From Saccharobesus litoralis (GTDB lineage: Bacteria > Pseudomonadota > Gammaproteobacteria > Enterobacterales > Alteromonadaceae), in assembly GCF_003063625.1 (NCBI RefSeq), contig NZ_CP026604.1:2954065-3018064 (forward strand): a DNA stretch of 64,000 nt. The letters are read 5' to 3'. The first letter of the stretch is position 1; each line of letters begins with the position of its first letter. Position numbers and translations under genes: made by a program. The notes below the pieces were generated by a model, which saw only the letters and a list, made by a program, of their open reading frames with translations, had not been told where the DNA came from and searched no databases. Shown piece by piece: positions 54,919 to 62,629 of the stretch.

Positions 54919-55743
54919 ATGAGTGATAATGTTCACCTAGGTCACCGTGCGAAAAAACGCTTTGGCCAAAACTTTTTGCACGATGACGCGATTATTAGTG
55001 ATATCGTGCTTGCTATAGACCCGAGTGATGATTATGAACTGGTTGAAATAGGCCCTGGTTTAGGTGCGTTAACTGAGCCCGTAGCTGAGCAATGTAGCAA
55101 GTTAAATGTGGTTGAGTTAGACAGAGATCTTGCTGAGCGCTTGCGCCATCATCCCTTTTTAAAGCAAAAACTGGTGATCCATGAAGCGGATGCCATGAAG
55201 TTTGATTTTTCGAGTTTGTTGCAAACAGATAAAAAGCTCAAAGTTTTTGGCAACTTGCCCTACAACATTTCGACCCCATTGATGTTTCATTTGTTTACTT
55301 ATTGCCAGCAAATTGCAGATATGCATTTTATGTTGCAAAAAGAAGTGGTCGACCGTTTGTGTGCCGAGCCTGGGACTAAGGCTTATGGCCGTTTGTCTGT
55401 CATGGCGCAATATTATTGCCATGCTGTACCGGTATTAGATGTGCCACCAGAGTGTTTTAAACCAGCACCTAAAGTTGACTCGGCTGTCGTGCGCTTAATA
55501 CCAAAAAGCCCAGAAGAAAAAGTGGCATTAGATACTGCTCTATTGTCTTCTATTTGCCACAATGCATTTAATCAACGCCGTAAAACCTTGCGTAATAGCT
55601 TAAAGCAATTGATTAGTGCAGAAGAGTTAGAGTCGCTGGGAATTGATGTTACATTGCGTGCAGAAAATATCTCATTAGACAGTTATATCCGTTTAACTCA
55701 ATATTTGACAGAAAAGAAACAGAATGACGAATCCAATCAATAA
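54919..55743 (+). CDS. rsmA: 16S rRNA dimethyladenosine transferase RsmA (KsgA)
   Basis: 274 residues. RRFGQNFL-like motif ([12 protein letters not shown]), SAM-binding [13 protein letters not shown], and catalytic NLPYNIS. C-terminal domain includes [17 protein letters not shown]. It dimethylates A1518 and A1519 in 16S rRNA (E. coli numbering). The 3' end overlaps the start of apaG by 20 bp. Confidence 0.97.
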   Translation: MSDNVHLGHRAKKRFGQNFLHDDAIISDIVLAIDPSDDYELVEIGPGLGALTEPVAEQCSKLNVVELDRDLAERLRHHPFLKQKLVIHEADAMKFDFSSLLQTDKKLKVFGNLPYNISTPLMFHLFTYCQQIADMHFMLQKEVVDRLCAEPGTKAYGRLSVMAQYYCHAVPVLDVPPECFKPAPKVDSAVVRLIPKSPEEKVALDTALLSSICHNAFNQRRKTLRNSLKQLISAEELESLGIDVTLRAENISLDSYIRLTQYLTEKKQNDESNQ

Positions 55744-56104
55744 TATACAAGTGGAAGCGGTCAGCCGTTTTGTACCGGATCAGTCGCAGCCTGATGCGGA
55801 CCGTTATGTATTTGCGTATACGATAACTATCACTAATAAAGGCCAACAATCAGCTAAGTTAATCAACCGTTATTGGTTGATCACAGATAGTAATGGCAAA
55901 AAGAACGAAGTGAGTGGGTCGGGCGTTATTGGCCAGCAACCTAAATTGTTACCCGGTGAAAGTTTCGAATATACCAGTGGCTCTGTGGTTGAAACGCCAG
56001 TCGCGACAATGCAGGGGTATTATGAAATGGTGGGTAATGATGGAGTACCATTTAAAGCACCAATCGATGTATTTCGCTTAGCGATCCCTAATATTCTGAA
56101 CTAA
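55724..56104 (+). CDS. apaG: ApaG (DUF525) protein
   Basis: 126 residues, E. coli ApaG length 125. Fibronectin III-like beta-sandwich: [63 protein letters not shown], all conserved in the family. Related to the Polymerase-delta interacting protein PDIP38 and F-box A domains. Role unclear, perhaps sensing metals or nucleotides. Starts inside the 3' end of rsmA, 2 bp before apaH. Confidence 0.95.
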   Translation: MTNPINNIQVEAVSRFVPDQSQPDADRYVFAYTITITNKGQQSAKLINRYWLITDSNGKKNEVSGSGVIGQQPKLLPGESFEYTSGSVVETPVATMQGYYEMVGNDGVPFKAPIDVFRLAIPNILN

Positions 56105-56106
56105 CC

Positions 56107-56901
56107 ATGGCAAGCTATTTTGTTGGTGATATCCAAGGCTGCTACGGCAGCCTTTGTCGTTTATTGGAACAAGTAAAATTTGATCCCGCACAGGATATTT
56201 TGTATCCAGTAGGTGATTTAGTCGCGCGCGGTGAAGACTCATTGAGTGTGGCTAAATTAATGCTTGAGCTAGGCGCAAGTGTTAAACCTGTATTGGGTAA
56301 TCATGATTTACACTTATTAGCCGTTTATAGCGGTTTGAAAAAAGCCAAAGACAGCGACAAGCTACAGCCATTATTAACCAGTCATATTATTGATGATTAT
56401 TGCTTTTGGTTACGCCAGCAGCCATTAGTGATTGCATGGCAGGATGTGGTTGTGAGTCATGCAGGTTGGTATCCGCTATGGGATAAAACGACATTATTAA
56501 ATAACGCTCAGCTTGTAACTCGACGCTTACAGTGTGACGATTTTGTTTATTGGCTGGAATTGATGTACGGCAATAAGCCTAATCACCCTAGTGAAGTTGA
56601 AACCGAAGTTGGCCAATTTCGTTTTGCAGTCAATGCCTTAACGCGAATGCGTTACTTAACTAAAAAAACTGAGCTAGAGTTAAAAGCCAAAATGCCAGTT
56701 AAGGATGCACCAAAAACTTTAAAGCCATGGTTTAAACTGCAGTCAGCAGAAATGCGTAAGCACACGGTAATCTTTGGCCACTGGGCTTCATTACTGGGTA
56801 AAACTGGCCAAGCTAATTTATATGCGTTAGATACAGGCAGTGTGTGGGGCAATCAAATGACAATGTTGAGGTGGCAAGATAAAGCGTTGTTTAAAGCTTA
56901 A
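56107..56901 (+). CDS. apaH: Diadenosine tetraphosphatase ApaH
   Basis: 264 residues. Metallophosphatase motifs GDIQGCYGSL, GDLVARGEDS, GNHDLHLLA and VVSHAGWYP; the N-terminus MASYFVGDIQGCYGS is typical. Cleaves Ap4A to two ADP and also removes Np4 caps from RNA. Last gene of the lptD-surA-pdxA-rsmA-apaG-apaH operon; MITE-like copy D and a palindromic terminator follow. Confidence 0.97.
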   Translation: MASYFVGDIQGCYGSLCRLLEQVKFDPAQDILYPVGDLVARGEDSLSVAKLMLELGASVKPVLGNHDLHLLAVYSGLKKAKDSDKLQPLLTSHIIDDYCFWLRQQPLVIAWQDVVVSHAGWYPLWDKTTLLNNAQLVTRRLQCDDFVYWLELMYGNKPNHPSEVETEVGQFRFAVNALTRMRYLTKKTELELKAKMPVKDAPKTLKPWFKLQSAEMRKHTVIFGHWASLLGKTGQANLYALDTGSVWGNQMTMLRWQDKALFKA

Positions 56902-56931
56902 TATATGCTCGCTGTCAGTGTCGTGACAATT

Positions 56932-57107
56932 TATAGTCTTCTCGCTCAGGTCTTATGGTTCATTGTCTGCGCTTACTCTCGACTTTGGCTCCTGCGTCGT
57001 CCTACTACCTAAATCCCTTTAGGCAGCCCCAATCACATAATAGAGCATATGCTCATGGGAGCTCGAAGCTTGACGGCTTCCCCTAAAACCTGATCGCTTT
57101 GACTATA
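56932..57107 (+). mobile_element. MITE-like element, copy D (176 bp)
   Basis: Begins TATAGTC and ends GACTATA, same orientation and length as copy A. It abuts the terminator palindrome between apaH and the porin gene; its last A is the first base of that palindrome. All four TATAGTC-type elements lie between genes. Confidence 0.8.
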
Positions 57108-57132
57108 AAAAGGCGCCAATTGGCGCCTTTTT
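57107..57132. terminator. Bidirectional terminator between apaH and porin
   Basis: A 26-bp perfect palindrome centred on AATT: GGCGCC at 57112-57117 and 57122-57127 with A-run before and T-run after. Confidence 0.88.
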
Positions 57133-57157
57133 AGTAATTAAGCGGTTAAGCTTGAGT

Positions 57158-58342
57158 TTAGAATTTAGCTTCTACCCATGCCCAAACGCGGCTTGTATCA
57201 ACACCAAAATCGTCACCCGCACTGTAAAATGCTGCTTTAACACCAGCTGTGTACACTTTACTAATAGGTTTAACATAAAGTAAGTCTAACTCACTACCTA
57301 AGTCACCATTACCTGAGTCAGCATCGAATAAGTGGTAAGCAGCAACTACTTTACCGCCCATAGCTTTTGTTGCGACAGAACCATAAAGATCAACTAAGCC
57401 GGCATCAGGTGTTTTAAGGAATAAATCAGCCCAACCGTTAAATTTATGACCAGTCGCTAATGGTGTTTGGAATCCGTATGCTCCACCGTCAGAACCAAGA
57501 GATTCATAACCTAATTTAGCGGTAATACCGTCAAAGTTATATGAACCTTCCAAGAATAGGTAATCAGCATCAGCGTCCATTGTGCCTTTTTCGTAGCTTT
57601 GTGTAGCGAATTCTACTGTATAGCCAAAGTCACCAGCCTTACCAGTATAGCTAACACCAAAAGTACTTAATTCGTCTTCTGCACCTGGGTTTTCACCTTC
57701 AAGTAAATAGGCATAACCGACTAATTTTCCAGCACCTAGCTTTAAAGAGCCATTGAATAAGTGGTCGCTAGAATCTATATCAGCTGCTTCAGCAAAGATA
57801 CGGTTACGTTGATTAATATAAGCATAGCTTAGTGAGTAATCGCCTTCGGTGTAATTTGCACTGAAACCATCAAACGTTTGACGGTTTTGGCGCCAGCCAA
57901 CGTGACCAATGTGACGGTGACCGTCGAACGTAATAACTTGGTTACCTAATTTAGCCGTTAAGCCGTCAGCTTTGTATTGAATGAAACCTTGGTCAATTTC
58001 AGTGGTTTCAGGATCGGCAACAACAGCATATTTAGTATCACCAGTTGGTGTTTTGTCATTGTAGCTATCTAAAATAGCGAAAGTGTTTGTTACACCAAAT
58101 ACAGCTGAGAAACCATCAACTGTACCAGTTGTATAAGTGAAACGGGTACGAGCCGTTAATGCAGTTGCAGTATCTTTGTTTGGAATATCTTGATCGGCAC
58201 CTTCAAAACGAACATTAATTTCGCCTTTAACTTTACCGTTAACTAAGGCATCTGTGTATTTGTCAGCATACGCAGCTGGATTAACAGATAACGCTAGTAA
58301 AGTAACAGAAGTACTTAGAAGTGTTTTTTTAAGGTTTTTCAT
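57158..58342 (-). CDS. Outer-membrane porin of alginate-export-like type, in the nitrate transport cluster
   Basis: 394 residues with a Sec signal peptide (KTLLSTSVTLLALSVNPAAYA, cleavage near residue 26) and a C-terminal residue Phe (WVEAKF), characteristic of outer-membrane barrels. Alternating hydrophobic/polar strands such as FGYTVEFATQSYEKG and TARTRFTYTTG occur throughout; the N-terminal GKVKGEINVRFEGADQD and ITFDGHRHIGHVGWRQN resemble alginate_exp/OprD-like porins. It is the last gene after nrtA-nrtB-nrtD, so it probably passes nitrate or nitrite through the outer membrane. Substrate is inferred. Confidence 0.75.
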   Translation of the reverse strand: MKNLKKTLLSTSVTLLALSVNPAAYADKYTDALVNGKVKGEINVRFEGADQDIPNKDTATALTARTRFTYTTGTVDGFSAVFGVTNTFAILDSYNDKTPTGDTKYAVVADPETTEIDQGFIQYKADGLTAKLGNQVITFDGHRHIGHVGWRQNRQTFDGFSANYTEGDYSLSYAYINQRNRIFAEAADIDSSDHLFNGSLKLGAGKLVGYAYLLEGENPGAEDELSTFGVSYTGKAGDFGYTVEFATQSYEKGTMDADADYLFLEGSYNFDGITAKLGYESLGSDGGAYGFQTPLATGHKFNGWADLFLKTPDAGLVDLYGSVATKAMGGKVVAAYHLFDADSGNGDLGSELDLLYVKPISKVYTAGVKAAFYSAGDDFGVDTSRVWAWVEAKF

Positions 58343-58438
58343 TTTTATTTCCCCAAGTGATTAAACTAATAATTTTAAAATAGGTTGTCGGGCAAGAGTG
58401 GTATGGGAGTACTCAAGCCCAACGTTTAATTGTTTCAA

Positions 58439-59287
58439 TTAAGCAGCGGCGGTTTCTGCTTTTTTCTTTTGTTGTTTTTTATTGTCAATTGGCTCTACTT
58501 TGCGCTGCTTCTCGTATAAGAACTTCAATACTTCAGAGCGGTAGTGCACGTATTTTGGATCTTCAGCTAATTCAAGGCGATTTCTTGGACGCGGTAAATC
58601 TACGTCTAAAATTTCCCCAATAGTCGCTGCTGGGCCATTAGTCATCATTACAATGCGATCTGATAACAACACTGCCTCGTCAACGTCATGCGTAATCATA
58701 ATAACCGTGTTACCTAAATCTTTTTGGATCTCCATCAAAGAATCTTGTAAATGTGCACGGGTTAGCGCGTCCAATGCGCCAAAAGGTTCGTCCATTAGCA
58801 AAACTTCTGGCTTCATAGCTAAAGCACGAGCTATGCCAACTCGTTGTTTCATACCACCAGAAATTTCATCTGGGCGCTTATCAGCGGCATGAGACATGTG
58901 AACTAACTCTAGGTTGTGATTCACCCAATCTTTCATTTCACTTTTACTCATGGTCTTATTGAAAACTTGCTTAACCGCAAGCTCAACATTTTCATAAGCA
59001 GATAACCAAGGTAATAACGAGTGGTTTTGGAAGACAACAGCACGCTCAGGACCTGGCTCGTTAACTTCTTTATTGTTAAGTAATACACCGCCTTCAGTTG
59101 CTTGATACAAGCCGGCAACAATGTTGAGTACGGTTGATTTACCACAACCTGAGTGGCCAATTAATGAAACGAATTCGCCTTTTTCGATAGCTAAATCAAC
59201 ATCACGTAACGCGCGAAACGGACCTTTAGGAGTTGGAAATTCAATACCGCACTGCGAAATTAATAAATGTGGATGTTCTACTGACAT
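58439..59287 (-). CDS. nrtD: Nitrate/nitrite ABC transporter ATP-binding protein
   Basis: 282 residues. ABC signature motifs: Walker A GHSGCGKST near 42-50, Q-loop FQNHSLLPWLS, signature SGGMKQRVGIARALA, Walker B LLMDEPFGALD and HDVDEAVLLSDRI. The sequence resembles NrtD/CmpD/TauB ATPases. The C-terminus ends in an extra Lys/Ala-rich tail (KKQQKKKAETAAA). Follows nrtB after 110 bp, which contain a perfect 12-bp hairpin. Confidence 0.9.
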   Translation of the reverse strand: MSVEHPHLLISQCGIEFPTPKGPFRALRDVDLAIEKGEFVSLIGHSGCGKSTVLNIVAGLYQATEGGVLLNNKEVNEPGPERAVVFQNHSLLPWLSAYENVELAVKQVFNKTMSKSEMKDWVNHNLELVHMSHAADKRPDEISGGMKQRVGIARALAMKPEVLLMDEPFGALDALTRAHLQDSLMEIQKDLGNTVIMITHDVDEAVLLSDRIVMMTNGPAATIGEILDVDLPRPRNRLELAEDPKYVHYRSEVLKFLYEKQRKVEPIDNKKQQKKKAETAAA

Positions 59288-59303
59288 GATAGGTTCTCCA
59301 TCT

Positions 59304-59339
59304 TAAGCTGCTGAAATTGTTTGTTTATTCAGCAGCTTA
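59304..59339 (-). other. Intercistronic hairpin nrtB-nrtD
   Basis: Perfect 12-bp stem TAAGCTGCTGAA (59304-59315) with TTCAGCAGCTTA (59328-59339), 12-nt loop, no T-run. It may protect or process the mRNA. Confidence 0.55.
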
Positions 59340-59397
59340 GGTAAAATTTGTTTAGTTAAAGTGTCTTGTTTTGGTTCGTTGCTATTTAATGGTGCAA

Positions 59398-60378
59398 TTA
59401 ACGTAAAGTGGCATTTTTGTCCCAGCTTACGTACTTTTGTATCATCAGCATGACGCGGTCTAAGATGAAACCGATAATACCAATCACTAATACTGCAACC
59501 ATGATGCGAGCTAGTGAGTCTGAGCTACCATTTTGGAACTCGTCCCAAACAAACTTACCTAAACCTGGGTTTTGCGCTAGCATTTCGGCGGCAATCAATA
59601 CCATCCAACCTATACCAAGCGATAAACGCAGACCGGTGAAAATCATTGGGATTGAACAAGGCATAACTATTTTTGCAACATGACCAAAACGACTTAAACG
59701 TAATACTTTACTGACATTGATTAAATCTTGCGGCACGGCAGATACACCCACTGCAGTGTTAATCAAAGTTGGCCATAAACAACATAGTGCAACTGTCAAA
59801 GCAGATGTTAAGAATGATTTTGAGAACATAGGGTCATCAGAAACATACACTGCACTGACTACCATGGTCACTAACGGCAACCATGCTAATGGTGATACAG
59901 GTTTGAATAACTGAATAAGTGGGTTGATCGCGGCATAGGCGCTTTGGCTAAGACCACAAACAATACCTAATGGAACAGCAATGACAGACGCTATTAAGAA
60001 GCCCACCATAACTGTGTATAAACTGGTCCAAATTTGATCAAAGAAAGTTGGCTTACCCGTATAAGGGCGAATTTTAACTTTTGCGTCAGGATTTTTTTCT
60101 AATTTCTTTGCATTACGCTTTTCTTGACGTTCAATAAATGCGACTTCTTTTTCGCGTTCTTCGTAATGTTCGTCAATTAATGTTTTGGCTTGCTCAAAAG
60201 TTTGGGTTGGGCCAGGAAATTGGCCTAATGAGGTATCAATACTTTTGGCGACGATATGCCAGCAGAAAAGAAAAACTACGAGACCTGTAATTGGTAATAA
60301 GGCAACGCGTGTCCAGTAGTTGACGACTTCACTGGTTAGAAAAGTCTTTATTTCGGGAAATTTTGCTAATGTACTCAT
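59398..60378 (-). CDS. nrtB: Nitrate/nitrite ABC transporter permease
   Basis: 326 residues, six to seven membrane segments. Permease signature EMLAQNPGLGKFVWDE with the EAA-like loop GIGWMVLIAAEM in the C-terminal third. Between the first and second segments is an insert of about 50 charged residues (EEREKEVAFIERQEKRNAKK), seemingly a feature of marine NrtB proteins. It is 240 bp from nrtA, a gap with a 9-bp hairpin (60554-60562 with 60587-60595), consistent with uneven expression in the operon. Confidence 0.9.
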   Translation of the reverse strand: MSTLAKFPEIKTFLTSEVVNYWTRVALLPITGLVVFLFCWHIVAKSIDTSLGQFPGPTQTFEQAKTLIDEHYEEREKEVAFIERQEKRNAKKLEKNPDAKVKIRPYTGKPTFFDQIWTSLYTVMVGFLIASVIAVPLGIVCGLSQSAYAAINPLIQLFKPVSPLAWLPLVTMVVSAVYVSDDPMFSKSFLTSALTVALCCLWPTLINTAVGVSAVPQDLINVSKVLRLSRFGHVAKIVMPCSIPMIFTGLRLSLGIGWMVLIAAEMLAQNPGLGKFVWDEFQNGSSDSLARIMVAVLVIGIIGFILDRVMLMIQKYVSWDKNATLR

Positions 60379-60618
60379 GATGAACCCTTTCGATAAACGT
60401 CTTTGTTAGTACCCTTTGAACCCGCTGCTATTGTTGCTGGGGGAGTGCAATCGGGTTTGGCTTCTTTGCCGTAATCGTTTATGTCTTTAAAATTAACGAC
60501 TTGTTGAGTGCTAACCACCACAAATCATAGTGGCTAGCAATAAAGTTGTTGCGGGTTTGGATGAAACACTTTTGTCCGTAAAATCTATCCAAACCGATTT
60601 CCTGTGTTGAATTTTCGC
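60379..60618. other. nrtA-nrtB intercistronic gap with hairpin
   Basis: 240 bases with no ORF. A hairpin GGTTTGGAT (60554-60562) with ATCCAAACC (60587-60595) lies just after the nrtA stop. No T-run, so probably RNA stability or processing rather than full termination. Confidence 0.5.
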
Positions 60619-62019
60619 TTAAAGTTTAGTGCTACCTTTAAGACCGATTTCGAACTGCTCTAAGTAAGCGTTTGGCTTAGTACCGTCATACACAATGTTG
60701 TCGATGAAATGTGTTTGTTTTGGTTTGTAGCCTGTTTCAGTTTTAAAGTTAGGGAAATCAGAAGCTTTAGCTACGCCGTCTGCCACTAATGCTTTAGCTG
60801 CTTGAGCATAGATGTCTGGACGATAAACTTTTTTAGCAATATCTTTGTACCAAGTGTCTGATTTCTTCTCTTCGATTTGACCCCAACGACGCATTTGCGT
60901 TAAGTACCAGATAGCATCTGAGTAGTAAGGGTAAGTCGCGTTATGACGGAAGAATACGTTGAAATCAGGTACTTCACGCTTGTCGCCTTTTTCGTACTCG
61001 AACGTACCTGTCATAGAGTTAGCGATTACGTCGTAATCAGCACCAACATACTGGCTCTTAGATAAGATTTTTACTGCTTCTGGACGGTTAGCATTGTTGT
61101 TAGCATCTAACCACATTGCTGCACGGATCATCGCTTTAACTACGCGGATGTGAGTGTTAGGGTATTTATCAGACCATTGCTTGTTAACACCGAATACTTT
61201 TTCTGGGTTGTCTTTCCAAATTTCGTAGTCAGTCACAACGGGAACACCAATACCTTTAAATACCGCTTGTTGGTTCCAAGGTTCACCTACACAGTAACCG
61301 TAGATAGTGCCCGCTTCCATAGTGGCTGGCATTTGTGGTGGTGGTGTAACAGAAAGTAAAGCATCAGCGCCGATTGTACCTGATGTATCACCTTTGTGCG
61401 GTGCGTAGTAACCAGGGTGAATACCGCCAGCTGCTAGCCAGTAACGTAATTCATAGTTGTGGGTTGATACTGGGAATACCATACCCATGTTGAAAGGCTT
61501 ACCTTCGTCTTTGTATTTTTCAACAACCGGCTTTAACGCATCGGCTTTGATTGGGTGAACTGGACGGCCATCAGCCATTTTTGGAATGTTTGGCTTCATT
61601 TGTTTCCAAATTTCATTAGAAACCGTAATGCCGTTACCGTTTAAATCCATTGAAAATGCAGTAATGATGTCGGCTTGAGTACCGAAACCTATGGTTGCAC
61701 CTAAAGGTTGACCTGCAAGCATGTGAGCACCATCTAATTGACCATCAATTACGCGGTCAAGTAGTACTTTCCAGTTAGCTTGCGCTTCTAAAGTTACGTA
61801 TAAACCTTCGTCTTCGAAGTAACCTTTTTCATAGGCTACAGCTAAAGGCGCCATATCAGTTAACTTGATGAAACCGAATTTTAAATCTTCTTTTTCTGGT
61901 TCACCTAGTTCTGCTAGGGCATTACCACTGATTGCCAATGAGGCAACCGCCGAAAGTGTTGCAACAGTTTTTAGCGCTTTGCGAACAAAAGTGCTTGTAA
62001 CCTTTTTAGTGAATTGCAT
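60619..62019 (-). CDS. nrtA: Nitrate ABC transporter substrate-binding protein
   Basis: 466 residues of the CmpA/NrtA family. Sec signal peptide at about 1-36 ([21 protein letters not shown], no lipobox). [27 protein letters not shown] is the typical N-lobe start; [14 protein letters not shown] and [13 protein letters not shown] match the nitrate/bicarbonate pocket region of NrtA/CmpA. AGGAG lies six bases before the ATG. First structural gene of the operon, behind a structured leader. Confidence 0.92.
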   Translation of the reverse strand: MQFTKKVTSTFVRKALKTVATLSAVASLAISGNALAELGEPEKEDLKFGFIKLTDMAPLAVAYEKGYFEDEGLYVTLEAQANWKVLLDRVIDGQLDGAHMLAGQPLGATIGFGTQADIITAFSMDLNGNGITVSNEIWKQMKPNIPKMADGRPVHPIKADALKPVVEKYKDEGKPFNMGMVFPVSTHNYELRYWLAAGGIHPGYYAPHKGDTSGTIGADALLSVTPPPQMPATMEAGTIYGYCVGEPWNQQAVFKGIGVPVVTDYEIWKDNPEKVFGVNKQWSDKYPNTHIRVVKAMIRAAMWLDANNNANRPEAVKILSKSQYVGADYDVIANSMTGTFEYEKGDKREVPDFNVFFRHNATYPYYSDAIWYLTQMRRWGQIEEKKSDTWYKDIAKKVYRPDIYAQAAKALVADGVAKASDFPNFKTETGYKPKQTHFIDNIVYDGTKPNAYLEQFEIGLKGSTKL

Positions 62020-62042
62020 TGTATTCTCCTACCTTAAAAACG

Positions 62043-62109
62043 AAAAAAGCCCGTTTCGCTGATCTAGGAACTATCAATAGATAGACTCCGTGATCAGAGA
62101 AGCGGGCTT
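62043..62109 (-). terminator. Leader terminator/attenuator directly before nrtA
   Basis: AAGCCCG (62047-62053) pairs with CGGGCTT (62103-62109), with further pairing inside (GATC arms, CTATC-TATT-GATAG) and, on the minus strand, six Ts just after. It ends 24 bp before the nrtA ATG, so it must be read through or antiterminated for nrtA expression. Confidence 0.85.
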
Positions 62110-62117
62110 CGGTGCCA

Positions 62118-62152
62118 GGTATCTATAACGACACGCCGTTGTGCCAGATACC
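62118..62152 (-). ncRNA. Upstream hairpin of the nrtA leader
   Basis: GGTATCT (62118-62124) pairs with AGATACC (62146-62152), with inner AACG/CGTT pairing around a 6-nt loop. In NasR/NasT-controlled leaders a hairpin of this kind precedes the terminator hairpin. The loop lacks the typical ANTAR A1/G4 pattern, so the regulator is uncertain. Confidence 0.55.
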
Positions 62153-62179
62153 AATATCAAATTGTTACGTTTAGGTATT

Positions 62180-62195
62180 AGCACCTAATGTGCCA
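62180..62195 (-). promoter_or_regulatory. Sigma-54-like promoter of nrtA
   Basis: Minus strand TGGCAC-ATTAG-GTGCT against consensus TGGCAC-N5-TTGCW, one mismatch, with GG/GC spacing correct. Predicted start near 62169, giving a 150-base leader. Confidence 0.65.
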
Positions 62196-62281
62196 GTTTT
62201 AAAAAGTTTAATAAAAACAGTGGTTTATGTGTTTTTGGTGGTGATTGGACACTAAAAGGCTGGGTTAAAGGTGATTGCTTG

Positions 62282-62298
62282 TGCGCATTATTGGGGCA
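62282..62298 (-). promoter_or_regulatory. NtrC-like binding site upstream of nrtA
   Basis: TGCGCATTATTGGGGCA matches the NtrC consensus TGCACTATATTGGTGCA at 13 of 17 positions. Centred about 120 bp upstream of the predicted start, the usual distance for NtrC enhancers. Confidence 0.6.
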
Positions 62299-62354
62299 GG
62301 TATTAATATGCTTGAATGATTAAAAATGCTAACGGATCTTCATTTTTAGCTATA

Positions 62355-62386
62355 TAAAAAGCCTGTAATCGGCTTATTACAGCTTA
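62355..62386 (-). terminator. Second terminator-like hairpin upstream of the nrtA promoter
   Basis: CTGTAAT (62363-62369), loop CGGCTT, ATTACAG (62376-62382), extended by AAG/CTT; on the minus strand TTTTTATA follows. It lies about 170 bp after the HD-GYP terminator, so it may end a small RNA. Confidence 0.5.
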
Positions 62387-62553
62387 TCCAATTCGCTTGT
62401 AACGCCTAATTTACTTGCCTTATAGCTAAATGATGCAACTTTATGATTATTTTTTGAACGTTTATTAAACAACGACACATTTTAGGGCATGTTCAACTTG
62501 GTGCATGTTCAGTGTTTAGTTAAACAGCGTTGTAAAATACGGGGTCTAGTGGC

Positions 62554-62586
62554 AAAAAAGCATGCCTGTTTTTAATGCATGCCTTT
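62554..62586 (-). terminator. Terminator of the HD-GYP regulator gene
   Basis: GCATGC (62560-62565 and 62577-62582) pair; TTTTTTGCC follows on the minus strand. Confidence 0.65.
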
Positions 62587-62629
62587 CATTTGTGCATATT
62601 ATCACTTTGAGTCGTTATCGCTCGGGGGG

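Larger units (their letters stand above)
62020..62629. other. Regulatory region between the HD-GYP gene and nrtA
   Basis: About 610 bases. In minus-strand order: HD-GYP gene terminator (62554-62586), a second terminator-like hairpin (62355-62386), NtrC-like site (62282-62298), sigma-54-like promoter (62180-62195), leader hairpin (62118-62152), attenuator (62043-62109). Confidence 0.7.

Noticed and set aside
62118-62152. Firm assignment of the nrtA leader to an ANTAR (NasR/NasT) target
   Set aside because: The 6-nt loop does not show the expected A1 and G4; reported as antitermination-like layout only.
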